Source: Lysobacterales bacterium
Lineage (GTDB): Bacteria > Pseudomonadota > Gammaproteobacteria > Xanthomonadales > SZUA-5
Direction of reading: 5' to 3'
Length of the DNA: 64,000 bases
NCBI GenBank assembly: GCA_022844165.1
Contig: JALHMH010000017.1
Span: 1 to 64,000, forward strand
This document shows, in pieces, positions 24,547 through 33,746 of this stretch (position 1 is the stretch's first letter; each line of letters starts with the position of its first letter). The translations under genes were made by a program, and so were the position numbers. The notes beneath the pieces were generated by a model, which was not told where the DNA came from, made no database searches, and was given only the letters and a program-made list of their open reading frames with translations.

Positions 24547-25746
24547 ATGTCGCAAAAACCGCTTTGCGTTCTCGCATTTTCTGGCGGCCTCGATACCTCC
24601 TTTTGTGTGCTGTACTTGCGCGAGCGTGGTTACGACGTGGCGACGGTCACCGTCGACACGGGTGGCTTCGATGCAGAGGAACTCGCGCGCATCGAGGCTG
24701 CCGCCAATCGTCTGGGCGCGATTTCGCATCAGGCGATCGACGCTCGCGGCGAACTTTGGCATGACTACTTGCGCTATCTGCTGTTCGGCAACGTGTTACG
24801 CGGCCAGCTTTATCCGTTGAGCGTTTCCGCCGAACGTGTGGCGCAGGCCAAACGAGTCGCGCACTATGCACTGGCCCAGGGCGCCCAGGCCATCGCGCAC
24901 GGCTCCACTGGTGCCGGCAACGATCAGGTGCGCTTCGACGTCGCGTTCCGCACGTTGTGCCCCGGCATCGAACTGATCACACCGATCCGCGAACTGGCGC
25001 TGTCGCGCGAGGCCGAAACGGCATGGCTTGCCGAACGGGGCGTTTCGATTCCCGCGAAGACCACGGCGTACTCAGTCAACGAAGGCATGTGGGGCACATC
25101 GGTGGGCGGTGGCGAGACGCACGATTCCTGGCGGCACTTGCCAGAAACTGCGTACCCGGGGGGCGCGGTCGATGCGACGCTGGCGCCGACAAAACTCGTG
25201 CTGGAGTTTGCGCAGGGCGTTCCAGTCGCTCTCGATGGGCAGGCGCTCGATGCGGTTGCCCTGATCGAAAAACTCAACGCGCTCGGCGATCGCTACGGCG
25301 TCGGTCGCGGCATCCACTTGGGCGACACCATTCTCGGCATCAAAGGCCGAGTCGGGTTCGCTGCCGCTGCGGCGCATATCCTGATCCAGGCGCACCGCGA
25401 GCTGGAAAAGTTGGTGTTGAGCGGCAAACAGCTGTTCTGGAAGGAATCGCTCGGCAATTTGTACGGCAGCCTGTTGCACGAGGGGCACTACTTCGATCCC
25501 TTGGCGCGCGATCTGGAGGCCTTTCTGCAGTCGAGCCAGCACAACGTCAGCGGCGAGGTACGGTTGTGTTTGTACCCACGCGCCATCGTGGTCGAAGGCG
25601 TGCGCTCGGCCCACAGTTTGATGCAGTCCAAAGTGGCCAGCTACGGCGAGGGCGCCAAGGCCTGGACGGGCGAAGAGGCACGTGGCTACTGCAAGCTGTT
25701 TGGCATCGCCCAACAAGTCGCGCTTGCAGCGCCGGAGGCGTCATGA
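24547..25746 (+). CDS. argG: argininosuccinate synthase ArgG (Xanthomonas/Bacteroidetes type)
   Basis: 399 residues. An ATP-pyrophosphatase that joins citrulline and aspartate. The P-loop is AFSGGLDTSFC at 9-19; HGSTGAGNDQVRFD and YSVNEGMWGTSVGGGE mark the substrate sites. The FSGGLDTSFC form and TVDTGGFDAEE segment resemble the ArgG of organisms that use acyl-citrulline, not the E. coli form. It overlaps the next gene by ATGA. If citrulline arises by deacylation of acyl-citrulline, the deacylase must be encoded outside this operon. Confidence 0.93.
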   Translation: MSQKPLCVLAFSGGLDTSFCVLYLRERGYDVATVTVDTGGFDAEELARIEAAANRLGAISHQAIDARGELWHDYLRYLLFGNVLRGQLYPLSVSAERVAQAKRVAHYALAQGAQAIAHGSTGAGNDQVRFDVAFRTLCPGIELITPIRELALSREAETAWLAERGVSIPAKTTAYSVNEGMWGTSVGGGETHDSWRHLPETAYPGGAVDATLAPTKLVLEFAQGVPVALDGQALDAVALIEKLNALGDRYGVGRGIHLGDTILGIKGRVGFAAAAAHILIQAHRELEKLVLSGKQLFWKESLGNLYGSLLHEGHYFDPLARDLEAFLQSSQHNVSGEVRLCLYPRAIVVEGVRSAHSLMQSKVASYGEGAKAWTGEEARGYCKLFGIAQQVALAAPEAS

Positions 25747-26792
25747 GAATCACGGTGGACAAGATTGCGAGTGTGACGCGCAATCTAAAACTGGCGCGAA
25801 CCTTGACCTTGAGCGAACACATCCTGCTGGAAGAAGGTTCGGTGGTTGCCGTGCGCGTGCATGGCGAAAAGTCCACTTACAATCAACTCGAAGACACACA
25901 CGGCCGCTGGATGACGCTACACGATGGCGATCTGGTGGTCGGCGCGCTCGGCAAGCGCCACGCGCTGCACGGTTATGAGGGCGTGATGCCGCAGTCGCTG
26001 GCGGTGGGCGATACGATCAATATGCTCAATATCGGTGGCGTCATGGGGCAATGCGTATCGTTCAACCCGGATGTCGGCAAACCGTTTCAGTTGGAAGTGC
26101 TCGGCCAGGTGCAGATCTTTCCTGAGTTTCAGTCGCGCCACGGCATTGCGGCCCATGTGCGGCACAACGCGCTCCAGGGCGTGCCCGATGCACCCAAGGT
26201 GCCGATCGTCTTTATCTTGGGCACGTGCATGAACGCCGGCAAGACCCTCGCAGGTTCGGCGATTGTTCGTGCGTTGCACCAACAAGGATTGAGAATCGGC
26301 GGCGCAAAGCTGACCGGGATCTCGCTGATGCGCGACACGCTGCACTTGTACGATCACGGCGCCGAAGTGATCGCCGACTTTACCGACGCCGGGATCGTCT
26401 GTTCTGGGCCCGAATCGGCGGCGCAAACGGCGCATGCGGTGTTGAGCGAAATCGCCGCGAAAGGCGTCGATGTGATCGTTGCCGAAACCGGCGATGGCGT
26501 GATGGGCGAATACGGCGTGCAGGCGATTCTCGCCGATGCCGATTTACGCACACAATGCGCATGTTTTGTGTTCTGTGCGAACGACCCGGTCGGCGTCAAA
26601 GGCGGCGTCGACTATCTGAAGGCGAGCTACGGTATCGACGTCGATATCGTCGCCGGACCCGCCACCGACAATCAGGTGGGGTCGCGCTTTGTCGAACGAC
26701 TGGGTATCCCGGCACGCAATGCGCGTGTCGATCCCAAAGCGCTCGGCGAATTGGCCGTCGAGAAGGTGCGAGCGTTTCGGAGCAGGCAATGA
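25743..26792 (+). CDS. P-loop protein in the arginine operon, DUF1611/BioD-like
   Basis: 349 residues, overlapping argG and argC by ATGA on each side, so fully co-translated with arginine genes. Residues 1-150 form a beta-rich domain (GDLVVGALGKRHALHGYEGV). From 154 comes a nucleotide-binding core: VFILGTCMNAGKT (Walker A, 160-168), GAKLTGISLMRDTLHLYDHG, ADFTDAGIV, 'VDVIVAETGDGVMGEYGVQ' and CFVFCANDPVGVKGGVDYL. The layout resembles DUF1611 and dethiobiotin-synthetase-like proteins. A DUF1611 member, DgcN, is described as a D-glutamate N-acetyltransferase. Because no acylglutamate synthase is present here, this protein is a candidate for that step; this is inference only. Confidence 0.7.
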   Translation: MRITVDKIASVTRNLKLARTLTLSEHILLEEGSVVAVRVHGEKSTYNQLEDTHGRWMTLHDGDLVVGALGKRHALHGYEGVMPQSLAVGDTINMLNIGGVMGQCVSFNPDVGKPFQLEVLGQVQIFPEFQSRHGIAAHVRHNALQGVPDAPKVPIVFILGTCMNAGKTLAGSAIVRALHQQGLRIGGAKLTGISLMRDTLHLYDHGAEVIADFTDAGIVCSGPESAAQTAHAVLSEIAAKGVDVIVAETGDGVMGEYGVQAILADADLRTQCACFVFCANDPVGVKGGVDYLKASYGIDVDIVAGPATDNQVGSRFVERLGIPARNARVDPKALGELAVEKVRAFRSRQ

Positions 26793-27838
26793 TCGATGTC
26801 GTTGTGCTGGGCGCGTCCGGCTACGGCGGCGGCGAGCTGCTGCGACTACTGAGTCAATATCCGCACACCGGATCGATCACGGCGCTGTCTCGCCAGCATG
26901 CGGGAAAGCCGATCCATGCAGTGCATCCGCATTTGCGAGGTCTGGTGAGCGGCGAATTTGTGGCCAACGTCGATTGGTCGAAGCTTTCGGAGAGTGCGTC
27001 GCCCGTGGTGTTTGCGGCAATGCCGCATGGCGAATTTGCCAGACAATACGCGGCACTTGAAGCAGCCTGGGCCCACGCCGGGCTGGTTGATCGTATCAAG
27101 GTCATCGATTTGTCGGGCGATTTCCGATTGGAAGATGCCGACGCTTTCGAAGCAGCCTATGGATTTGCCCATCCATGCCCGCAGGCGCTGGATCAGTTCA
27201 CCTATGGACTGAGCGAATGGAATACCACAGCCATCGCAGCGAGCAGGCGGATCGCCAACCCTGGTTGTTTTGCCACCGCGATCCAGCTCGGGTTATTGCC
27301 GTTGCGGGCGCTGGATCTGGCCTGTCCATCCTGGGTTGCGATCAGCGCGATCACCGGATCCAGCGGTTCTGGCGCTGTGCCGTCCGAGACCACGCATCAC
27401 CCGACGCGTGCGCACGATTTTCGCGCTTACAAGATGTTGCAGCACCAGCACGAGAGCGAAATTCGCGCCTCGCTTCAACGTCATGGTACAGCGATCGATT
27501 TTGCGCTGGTGCCGCATTCGGCGCCGTTGGTGCGTGGAATTTTTGCGACCATCACTTTCCCCAGTGCAGTGGCAACGCACGAGCTGCGCGGGGCTTTTGA
27601 GAGCGCCTACCGAGATGCTTTCTTCGTCCGCATAGTAGACGGGACGCCGCGTGTCGCTGCCGTTTCCGGCAGTAATTTCGCGGATATCGGCGTTTGCTCA
27701 AGAAGTGGCGCCGCTACGGTGATGATCGCCATTGACAATTTGCTCAAGGGAATGGCTGGCCAGGCGCTGCAAAATTTGAACTTGATGCAGTCATATGCCG
27801 TCGAAATCGGCCTTCGCAACGCCGCCTGTTTTCCGTAA
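26789..27838 (+). CDS. argC: N-acyl-gamma-glutamyl-phosphate reductase ArgC
   Basis: 349 residues. It reduces acylglutamyl phosphate to the semialdehyde with NADPH. VLGASGYGGGELLRLL is the dinucleotide site. The catalytic cysteine is in RIANPGCFATAIQLGLLPL, and ITGSSGSGAVPSETTHHPTR and VPHSAPLVRGIFATI are conserved substrate segments. It starts at ATG 26789 overlapping the P-loop gene. It is the last gene of the operon; no terminator is evident in the 50 bp that follow. Confidence 0.93.
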   Translation: MIDVVVLGASGYGGGELLRLLSQYPHTGSITALSRQHAGKPIHAVHPHLRGLVSGEFVANVDWSKLSESASPVVFAAMPHGEFARQYAALEAAWAHAGLVDRIKVIDLSGDFRLEDADAFEAAYGFAHPCPQALDQFTYGLSEWNTTAIAASRRIANPGCFATAIQLGLLPLRALDLACPSWVAISAITGSSGSGAVPSETTHHPTRAHDFRAYKMLQHQHESEIRASLQRHGTAIDFALVPHSAPLVRGIFATITFPSAVATHELRGAFESAYRDAFFVRIVDGTPRVAAVSGSNFADIGVCSRSGAATVMIAIDNLLKGMAGQALQNLNLMQSYAVEIGLRNAACFP

Positions 27839-27889
27839 GCTCGCCGCCTGGGCTTATGCTACGGACCAGGGGACAGCGGCAGGCAGCGG

Positions 27890-30187
27890 ATGCGTTTTCT
27901 GATCGTACTATGGTTGATTGCAACTCACGCGGTGGGCGCGGCGTCGGAATCGGTTTGGGTGAGCGAGGTTGTGCAACCGAGTAAACGCCTGATCGATATG
28001 CGCCAAATGCAGCCTTCGCCCGAGTGGCGACCCGGCGATCCAATCGTCGAGGTGCCACGGCGAATGAGTGGGGCGGCGAATGCCCAGAGCCCGCGCCGGC
28101 CCACGCGAGGCGACGATCCTCTGGTTGCATTGCAAAGACAAGCGCCCGATGGCATCGGCGTGATGTCGCCGCCGTTGCAAAACTTCGATGCGATTCGCAG
28201 TAACACCTCGCCCAATGATCCGACGGTGGATGTGGGCAAGCGTCACGTGGTCGTCGCCATCAACAGCCCAAACGGTGCGGAGTTCGCGGTGTACGACAAA
28301 GTGACCGCACAGGCCGTTGTCCCGCGGACTTTGATGCGGCAGCTGGGCGGCAATAGCATCTGCGGCATGACCGGTCGCGGCGATGGCATCGTTTTGTTCG
28401 ACGAGATGGCCTCGCGCTGGCTGTTCACCGAGTTCACTCAGTCGGCGAATGTGCTGTGCGTGTACCTGAGTGATCGCGACGATTTGTCGGCGAACGTAGA
28501 GTGGACGCACTACGTCTTTGCTGTGCCCGCATACCCCGATTATCCCAAGTATGGTGTGTGGCCGAACGCTTACTTTGTCGGCGCCAATGAAACCGGAACT
28601 GCCGGGCAGCGCCCGATGTATGCGATCGATCGCCACGCGACGCTGGCCGGTCAGCCGGCAACATTGCAGCGGTTAACCACTCCGCGTTTGGCAGGGTTCG
28701 CCTTTGAGGCGCTGCAACCGGCGGACTTGACCGGTTCCGATTTGTTGCCGCTGCCCGATGCGCCTGGAATCTTCCTGCGGCACCGCGACGATGAAGCGCA
28801 CAATCCGCAGGACAACGATCCGACCCGCGACTTTCTGGAACTGTACGAGTTCCATGTTGATTTCCAACAGCCCGCCAACACGATGCTCGTCGGGCCGACC
28901 CGACTTGAAGTCGCCGAGTTCAGTTCGGACCTGGCGGGCCTCACGACGTTCCAGGTGTTTCCCCAGCCCAATGGGGTCCGCATTGATGCGGTGCGCGAAC
29001 AAATCATGCATCGCGTCGCCTATCGGCGATTTCCCGATTACGAAGCGCTGATTGCCAACCATGTCACCGACTTGAGTCTAGGCTCAGGATCTGGTTTTCC
29101 AGACGACAGCGGTGCGGTGCGTTGGTACGAGTTACGGCGGTCTGGACAAACCAGCGAGTTGTTTGCCAATGGGTTTGAGACGAACGACACCGGCGGCAAT
29201 TGGGCGGTATATCAGCAAGGCACTTACGCGCCCGAAGAGCCGCCGCTGAACCACCCCGCAGACCGCTGGCTGGCAGCAGTGTCGATCGATGCAAGAGGCA
29301 ACATCGCGATGGCTTACAACAAGCTTCGCGACGCCAACCCACCGCTGCCCGCAGGTTTAAGCTACACCGGGCGACGCGCGAATGACCCTCTGGGCGTCAT
29401 GACCCAGGCTGAAACCACCATCGTCGCAGGTAGCGGCAGTATCGGCGGCGTGCGCTGGGGCGACTATGCGGACATGGGAGTCGATCCTGTCGACGGTTGT
29501 ACGTTCTGGTTCTTCAGCAACTACGTTGCGGTCGATCAGCGCAACAATCGTCTGGCGTCTTTCAAATTCGGCGATTGTCAGCGGACCGGTATTTCGCTGT
29601 CTCCAGACACGCCACAAATCGGCATCTGCGCGTTGCAGGGCAGCCCCACCGCGGCAACGCCGGTGACGATCAGCGTCGAAGCCACACCAGATCTTCCCGG
29701 GCCTGTGGGGCTCGAGGTTTTGGGTCCTTTGCCCGTCGGTATGGCCGCCAGCGTTTCTCCACCCGGCGTCGACCCGCCCGCGGTGGCCACGCTGGCGATC
29801 AGCGCCACCAACGCTGCGCCGAGGATGAGCAGAATCACGGTACGCGCCAGTGCGTCGCCGTATACCCAGTTGGCGAATGTTGTGGCCCGCGTCGCAACCG
29901 TCGAACCGGACTCCCCGGAAGTTGTTTCCCCAGAGGCTGGAGCGTTGGATGTCCTGATTGTTCCCTTGTTTCAGTGGTCAGCAGTCAACCAGGCCTCAAG
30001 CTACACCATCACGGTTGGCACGGAGCCAACGTTTTCCTCCCCGCTCTTCAGCCAAACGCTGATCGGTACCTCGCTGCTCTCGCCCATCAGCCTGCCGGCC
30101 GGCAGCACGATTTACTGGAGCGTTCGCGCCCGCAACGAGTGTGGGCAAGGGAACGGCTTTATCGCCAGTTTCGAAACACGATTATGA
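27890..30187 (+). CDS. large secreted protein, possible beta-propeller with C-terminal Ig-like domains
   Basis: 765 residues with a signal peptide (MRFLIVLWLIATHAVGAASE). The body has repeated strand-rich segments with Asp/Trp/Tyr (RWLFTEFTQSANVLCVYLSD, 'VRWGDYADMGVDPVDGCTFW') like exo-acting propeller enzymes or sialidase-like proteins. The C-terminal 170 residues look like two beta-sandwich domains (FQWSAVNQASSYTITVGTEP, typical of Ig/fibronectin-like repeats). In the middle lies ELFANGFETND, a motif I associate with Lysobacterales surface proteins. No catalytic site was identified. It overlaps the S4 protein gene by ATGA. Confidence 0.6.
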   Translation: MRFLIVLWLIATHAVGAASESVWVSEVVQPSKRLIDMRQMQPSPEWRPGDPIVEVPRRMSGAANAQSPRRPTRGDDPLVALQRQAPDGIGVMSPPLQNFDAIRSNTSPNDPTVDVGKRHVVVAINSPNGAEFAVYDKVTAQAVVPRTLMRQLGGNSICGMTGRGDGIVLFDEMASRWLFTEFTQSANVLCVYLSDRDDLSANVEWTHYVFAVPAYPDYPKYGVWPNAYFVGANETGTAGQRPMYAIDRHATLAGQPATLQRLTTPRLAGFAFEALQPADLTGSDLLPLPDAPGIFLRHRDDEAHNPQDNDPTRDFLELYEFHVDFQQPANTMLVGPTRLEVAEFSSDLAGLTTFQVFPQPNGVRIDAVREQIMHRVAYRRFPDYEALIANHVTDLSLGSGSGFPDDSGAVRWYELRRSGQTSELFANGFETNDTGGNWAVYQQGTYAPEEPPLNHPADRWLAAVSIDARGNIAMAYNKLRDANPPLPAGLSYTGRRANDPLGVMTQAETTIVAGSGSIGGVRWGDYADMGVDPVDGCTFWFFSNYVAVDQRNNRLASFKFGDCQRTGISLSPDTPQIGICALQGSPTAATPVTISVEATPDLPGPVGLEVLGPLPVGMAASVSPPGVDPPAVATLAISATNAAPRMSRITVRASASPYTQLANVVARVATVEPDSPEVVSPEAGALDVLIVPLFQWSAVNQASSYTITVGTEPTFSSPLFSQTLIGTSLLSPISLPAGSTIYWSVRARNECGQGNGFIASFETRL

Positions 30188-30597
30188 GTAGCGAACAGAA
30201 CCCGGCACCCGGCGAATTGCGATTGGACATCTGGCTCTGGGCGGCGCGCTTTTTCAAGACTCGCTCGCTCGCCAAACAAGCGATCGATCACGGCCGCGTG
30301 GAGGTCGATGGCGATCGCGCCAAGCCTGCCCGATTGGTTCGGATTGGACAGCAGTTGCGCATTCGCCGAGGCGATGATGTGTTTGTCGTCGAGGTCACGG
30401 CCATCCATCCGCGGCGTGGCAACGCGGATGCCGCCGCGGTCCTTTACCAGGAAACCCAGAGCAGCCTGGCCGAGCGTACCGAGCAGGCGCAGCGACGCGC
30501 CCGGGATCGCGCATCGTTCTCCCCTCCGCCAGCCAAACCCGACAAAAAAAGCCGCCGCAGCCTGCGTAGTTTGCTCGACTACCATGGTCCAGGTTAG
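30184..30597 (+). CDS. hslR: S4-domain RNA-binding protein, Hsp15/HslR family
   Basis: 137 residues. The S4 domain spans 13-60: LRLDIWLWAARFFKTRSLAK, QAIDHGRVEVDGDRAKPARL, VRIGQQLRI. A basic tail follows (KPDKKSRRSLRSLL). Hsp15 binds stalled 50S subunits carrying nascent chains and helps recycle them. Start ATG 30184 overlaps the preceding stop by ATGA. Its basic C-terminus is encoded partly by the A-run that forms the terminator for the convergent kinase gene. Confidence 0.88.
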   Translation: MSSEQNPAPGELRLDIWLWAARFFKTRSLAKQAIDHGRVEVDGDRAKPARLVRIGQQLRIRRGDDVFVVEVTAIHPRRGNADAAAVLYQETQSSLAERTEQAQRRARDRASFSPPPAKPDKKSRRSLRSLLDYHGPG

Positions 30598-30622
30598 GGG
30601 GCCAATCACACCTGCGGCGGCT
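30544..30622 (-). terminator. candidate terminator shared by converging genes
   Basis: AGCCGCCGCAG (30550-30560) and CTGCGGCGGCT (30612-30622) form a perfect 11-bp inverted repeat. Read on the minus strand the hairpin is followed by seven T residues (complement of 30544-30550). It would terminate the kinase transcript inside the 3' end of the Hsp15 gene. The 51-base loop is long for an intrinsic terminator, so confidence is moderate. Confidence 0.4.
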
Positions 30623-33509
30623 TGTTCAGGGCTACTTTTCGGTCTTCCTGAAACGGCAGCAGGGCAACCTGCTGACCGAGTTGGTCAACGTGTTCCATCG
30701 CGTCCACCCAGGCAGGATCGTTGCGCGCGGCTGCTTTCCCGAGTCGTCGCTGAATGGCTTCGGCCAGACTGAGATATAAGTCGATCCGAAGGCCTGGACG
30801 GATATTGAATTCGCCGGCTTGTGCGATGGTCCTAAGCAGGCTTTCCTCGGGATTCTCGAGTTCGCCAGCAAGCCACTTCGCATTGATCAGCCCAGCAACC
30901 AGGCGAAAGCGCTCTGGAGGGGATTTCCGGCGCGATACCCGGTCAAATCGATTGAGGCTGTCTTCGATCGCGTGCAGTGACTCGGTATAGCGATGCTGCC
31001 ATTGCAGTATCAATCCGCGATCGCGCATGAACTCGATGACGCGTTCCTGGGACATCTGATCGCCGTTGACCAAATCGGCGATCGCTTCGTCGCATAGTGC
31101 TAATCCGCGAGCCAGATCGCCGGTCATGGCCTCGGCCAGACCAAGCCGGCATCGCGTGATCGCGGTGATACTCGGCGAACGTTGGTCATCTGCCAGGCTC
31201 AACTCCAGTGCCTGCGCTTGATAATCTCGCGCTTCTGCAAAGCGCCCCAAGGCGGCTGCGGTGAACCCCAGGTTGCTGAGCAAGACATAGTCCCCATCGG
31301 ACGGGGCACTCGACATCGATCGCGACAACGTCAACGCTTGCAGCTGATTGTCGTGAGCCTCTCGGAATTTGTTTAGCTCGCTCTGCACGCTGCCAAGGGT
31401 GCTCAGGGCATCGATTCGGCGCCAATGATGCTCAGGCAAGAGTTCTCGATAAATGGCCACAGCTGCTTCGGCGAGAGGTTCCGCATCAGACGGACGCCTC
31501 ATGTAGCGCAGCGTGCCTGCGTATGAGTTCAAGATATCGCCGGTGAGAATGTGCCGTTCGCCGAAACTTGCGCGGGCCGCACCGAGCGCCTTTTCGTAAC
31601 TTTCGATCGCCACGTCGAACTCGCCGTTTGGTGTCGCCATTCGGGCGTGATTGAGCAGGACTCGAATCTGCAGCGCCGCATCGCACACCGGGATGGCGAA
31701 ACCGGAAAGCGCGCGAACATGCGATGCGGCATAGTGCAGAAACCGAACGTCGATCGAACCGCCCCGTGCTGACGAGCGGTCGGCGACCTCCAGCGTCGAG
31801 CATAGATCTACAGCCTGGCTCGCCAGCGCGTACTGAACGCCGACATCGTGGCCCATCATGTCGTGCCATTTGGATCGCAACAGAATGACTTCGACCTGTT
31901 GCGAAGTGGCGAGCGTTGCAGTGATTTCTTCCAATCGGTCCAGGAAGGGTGCGACTTCGCTTTCTCTATTCGCCGCGAAATGGGTTGCTACCAATTCGAT
32001 CATGGCTTGCGCCTGTAGCGCTTGCTGGTTCGACGGCAGTTCGTTAATCAACTCGCTGAGCACCTGTGTAGCCCGATCAATATCCCCCTGGCCCCGCAAT
32101 ACCGCGGCGAGCTGGATGAGGAGCGATGCGCGTGCCTCCGGCACCAGACGATTCGTGCTGCCGAGTTCGACAATTGCCCGTTCGGTGACTTCGGCGACGC
32201 TGGCCCGATCGCGACCGGGGCTCGATGGCTCGGCGCTCCGGAACACGTCGATCAGGAACTGCTGAGTGCTTTGCGCAAGCTGCGCCTGCGCTCTTGCGAT
32301 ATGCGCCTGCTGCCAGGCAATCACAACGCTGATTGAAATTCCAACCACCGTGGTCGCCACGAGCGCGCAGGCCAGAGCGTGTCTTCGGACAAATTTGCCG
32401 AGCACATAGGGCAGACGCGGCCGCCGCGCCAGAATGGGCTCGTTGTCTAGATGACGCTGAATATCGTGCGCCAATGCAGCCGCGTGGCTATACCGGTCTC
32501 GCGGATCTTCGGCCGATGCCTTCAATACGATGGTGTCGAGGTCGCCCGAGAGTTGCTGTGCGAGCTTGCGTTTGTCGCGGACGAGCGAACTCGGCGACAC
32601 GACCGTTCGTGCCTGTTTTCGGTTCGTGAGCAGTTCTGACAGTAGCAAGCCGAGGGCATAGACGTCGGTTTGCGTCGTAATGTGGCCACCATTGAACTGC
32701 TCCGGTGCAGCGTAACCCGGGGTCAGCAGCAGGTTGTGCGTTTCGGTGACTTCTTGTCCGGTTGGGCTCAGGAATTTGGCAATGCCGAAGTCCAGCAATT
32801 TCACTTCGCCGGCTTCCGTGACGAGCACGTTGCTTGGCTTGATATCGCGGTGAACGATTAGGGCCTGGTGCGCCGACTCTACGGCGCTGCACACCTTCGC
32901 GAAGGCCTCCAGCCGTTGGCGCAACGACCATTGTTGCATCTGCGCCTGCATCGTCAGGAACTCGCCGTTGACCAGCTCCATGGCGATATAGGCGAGACCT
33001 TCCGGGGTCACGCCACCATCAATGTAGCGGGCAATGTTGGGGTGCTCCAATTGGGTCAGCGCTTGCCGCTCGCGGCGGAATCGATGCAGTTCTGGCGCGT
33101 CGATGAGCACGCGGCGAAAGAGTTTCAGTGCAACCGGTTGCATGACACCGGCAACTTCGCGCGTCGCTTTGAACACCCAGGCGCTTCCGCCTGAACCCAG
33201 TGTCGAAAGCAGAGTGAAGTCTCCAATCTGGCGGCCCAGCCAGTCGGTTTGCAAAATCTCCGGAATGAGCTGTTCGGCGATCTCGTTCAGCGGTCTGGTG
33301 AACAGGTTCACGGCCGATCGCTGGATACGTTCGGTGTTCGGTTGCACTTCCTGCGGAGCATCCATTGGCGTTGGCGATTGTTCCAGCATGCGCATCAACA
33401 AGGCTTTTGTGGCCTCCGATTCAATGAGTCCATGGACAAAGTGCGAACGCTGCTCGGGCAACAAGGCCATGGCGTGCTCGAACAACGAACGTAAGGATTC
33501 AGGACGCAT
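30606..33509 (-). CDS. membrane Ser/Thr protein kinase with TPR repeats
   Basis: 967 residues. The Hanks-type kinase domain spans ~97-360: glycine loop LGSGGSAWVF, VALK with K129, HRDIKPSN with D222, LLDFGIAKF with D240 and GYAAPEQ. One membrane helix follows near 372-395 (ACALVATTVVGISISVVIAW), putting the C-terminal ~550 residues, rich in TPR-like helices (YEKALGAARASFGERH, AEARDYQAQALEL), on the periplasmic side. In Lysobacterales such kinases often lie next to an ECF sigma factor gene; none is here. The substrate is unknown. Confidence 0.9.
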   Translation of the reverse strand: MRPESLRSLFEHAMALLPEQRSHFVHGLIESEATKALLMRMLEQSPTPMDAPQEVQPNTERIQRSAVNLFTRPLNEIAEQLIPEILQTDWLGRQIGDFTLLSTLGSGGSAWVFKATREVAGVMQPVALKLFRRVLIDAPELHRFRRERQALTQLEHPNIARYIDGGVTPEGLAYIAMELVNGEFLTMQAQMQQWSLRQRLEAFAKVCSAVESAHQALIVHRDIKPSNVLVTEAGEVKLLDFGIAKFLSPTGQEVTETHNLLLTPGYAAPEQFNGGHITTQTDVYALGLLLSELLTNRKQARTVVSPSSLVRDKRKLAQQLSGDLDTIVLKASAEDPRDRYSHAAALAHDIQRHLDNEPILARRPRLPYVLGKFVRRHALACALVATTVVGISISVVIAWQQAHIARAQAQLAQSTQQFLIDVFRSAEPSSPGRDRASVAEVTERAIVELGSTNRLVPEARASLLIQLAAVLRGQGDIDRATQVLSELINELPSNQQALQAQAMIELVATHFAANRESEVAPFLDRLEEITATLATSQQVEVILLRSKWHDMMGHDVGVQYALASQAVDLCSTLEVADRSSARGGSIDVRFLHYAASHVRALSGFAIPVCDAALQIRVLLNHARMATPNGEFDVAIESYEKALGAARASFGERHILTGDILNSYAGTLRYMRRPSDAEPLAEAAVAIYRELLPEHHWRRIDALSTLGSVQSELNKFREAHDNQLQALTLSRSMSSAPSDGDYVLLSNLGFTAAALGRFAEARDYQAQALELSLADDQRSPSITAITRCRLGLAEAMTGDLARGLALCDEAIADLVNGDQMSQERVIEFMRDRGLILQWQHRYTESLHAIEDSLNRFDRVSRRKSPPERFRLVAGLINAKWLAGELENPEESLLRTIAQAGEFNIRPGLRIDLYLSLAEAIQRRLGKAAARNDPAWVDAMEHVDQLGQQVALLPFQEDRKVALNKPPQV

Positions 33510-33746
33510 GGCTACCTTGGGGATCGAGTGAGGCGCTCAATTTGTGGTGGTTCATGCCCTGCGGAAGCAAGCGGAACTTGCCAGGCTGATTCGGGGAGTA
33601 TTGACCGTAGACGATGCGCGACCGCGTTCTGGGACATTTTGCGTCGGCCCTCGTTGTAGAAACACGATCTTCCAGCCGGTCCTGCTCGCCGATTGCGTAC
33701 TCGATGTTCGAACGCCATGCTGCCAGGCTTTGCACCAGGCGATGGC

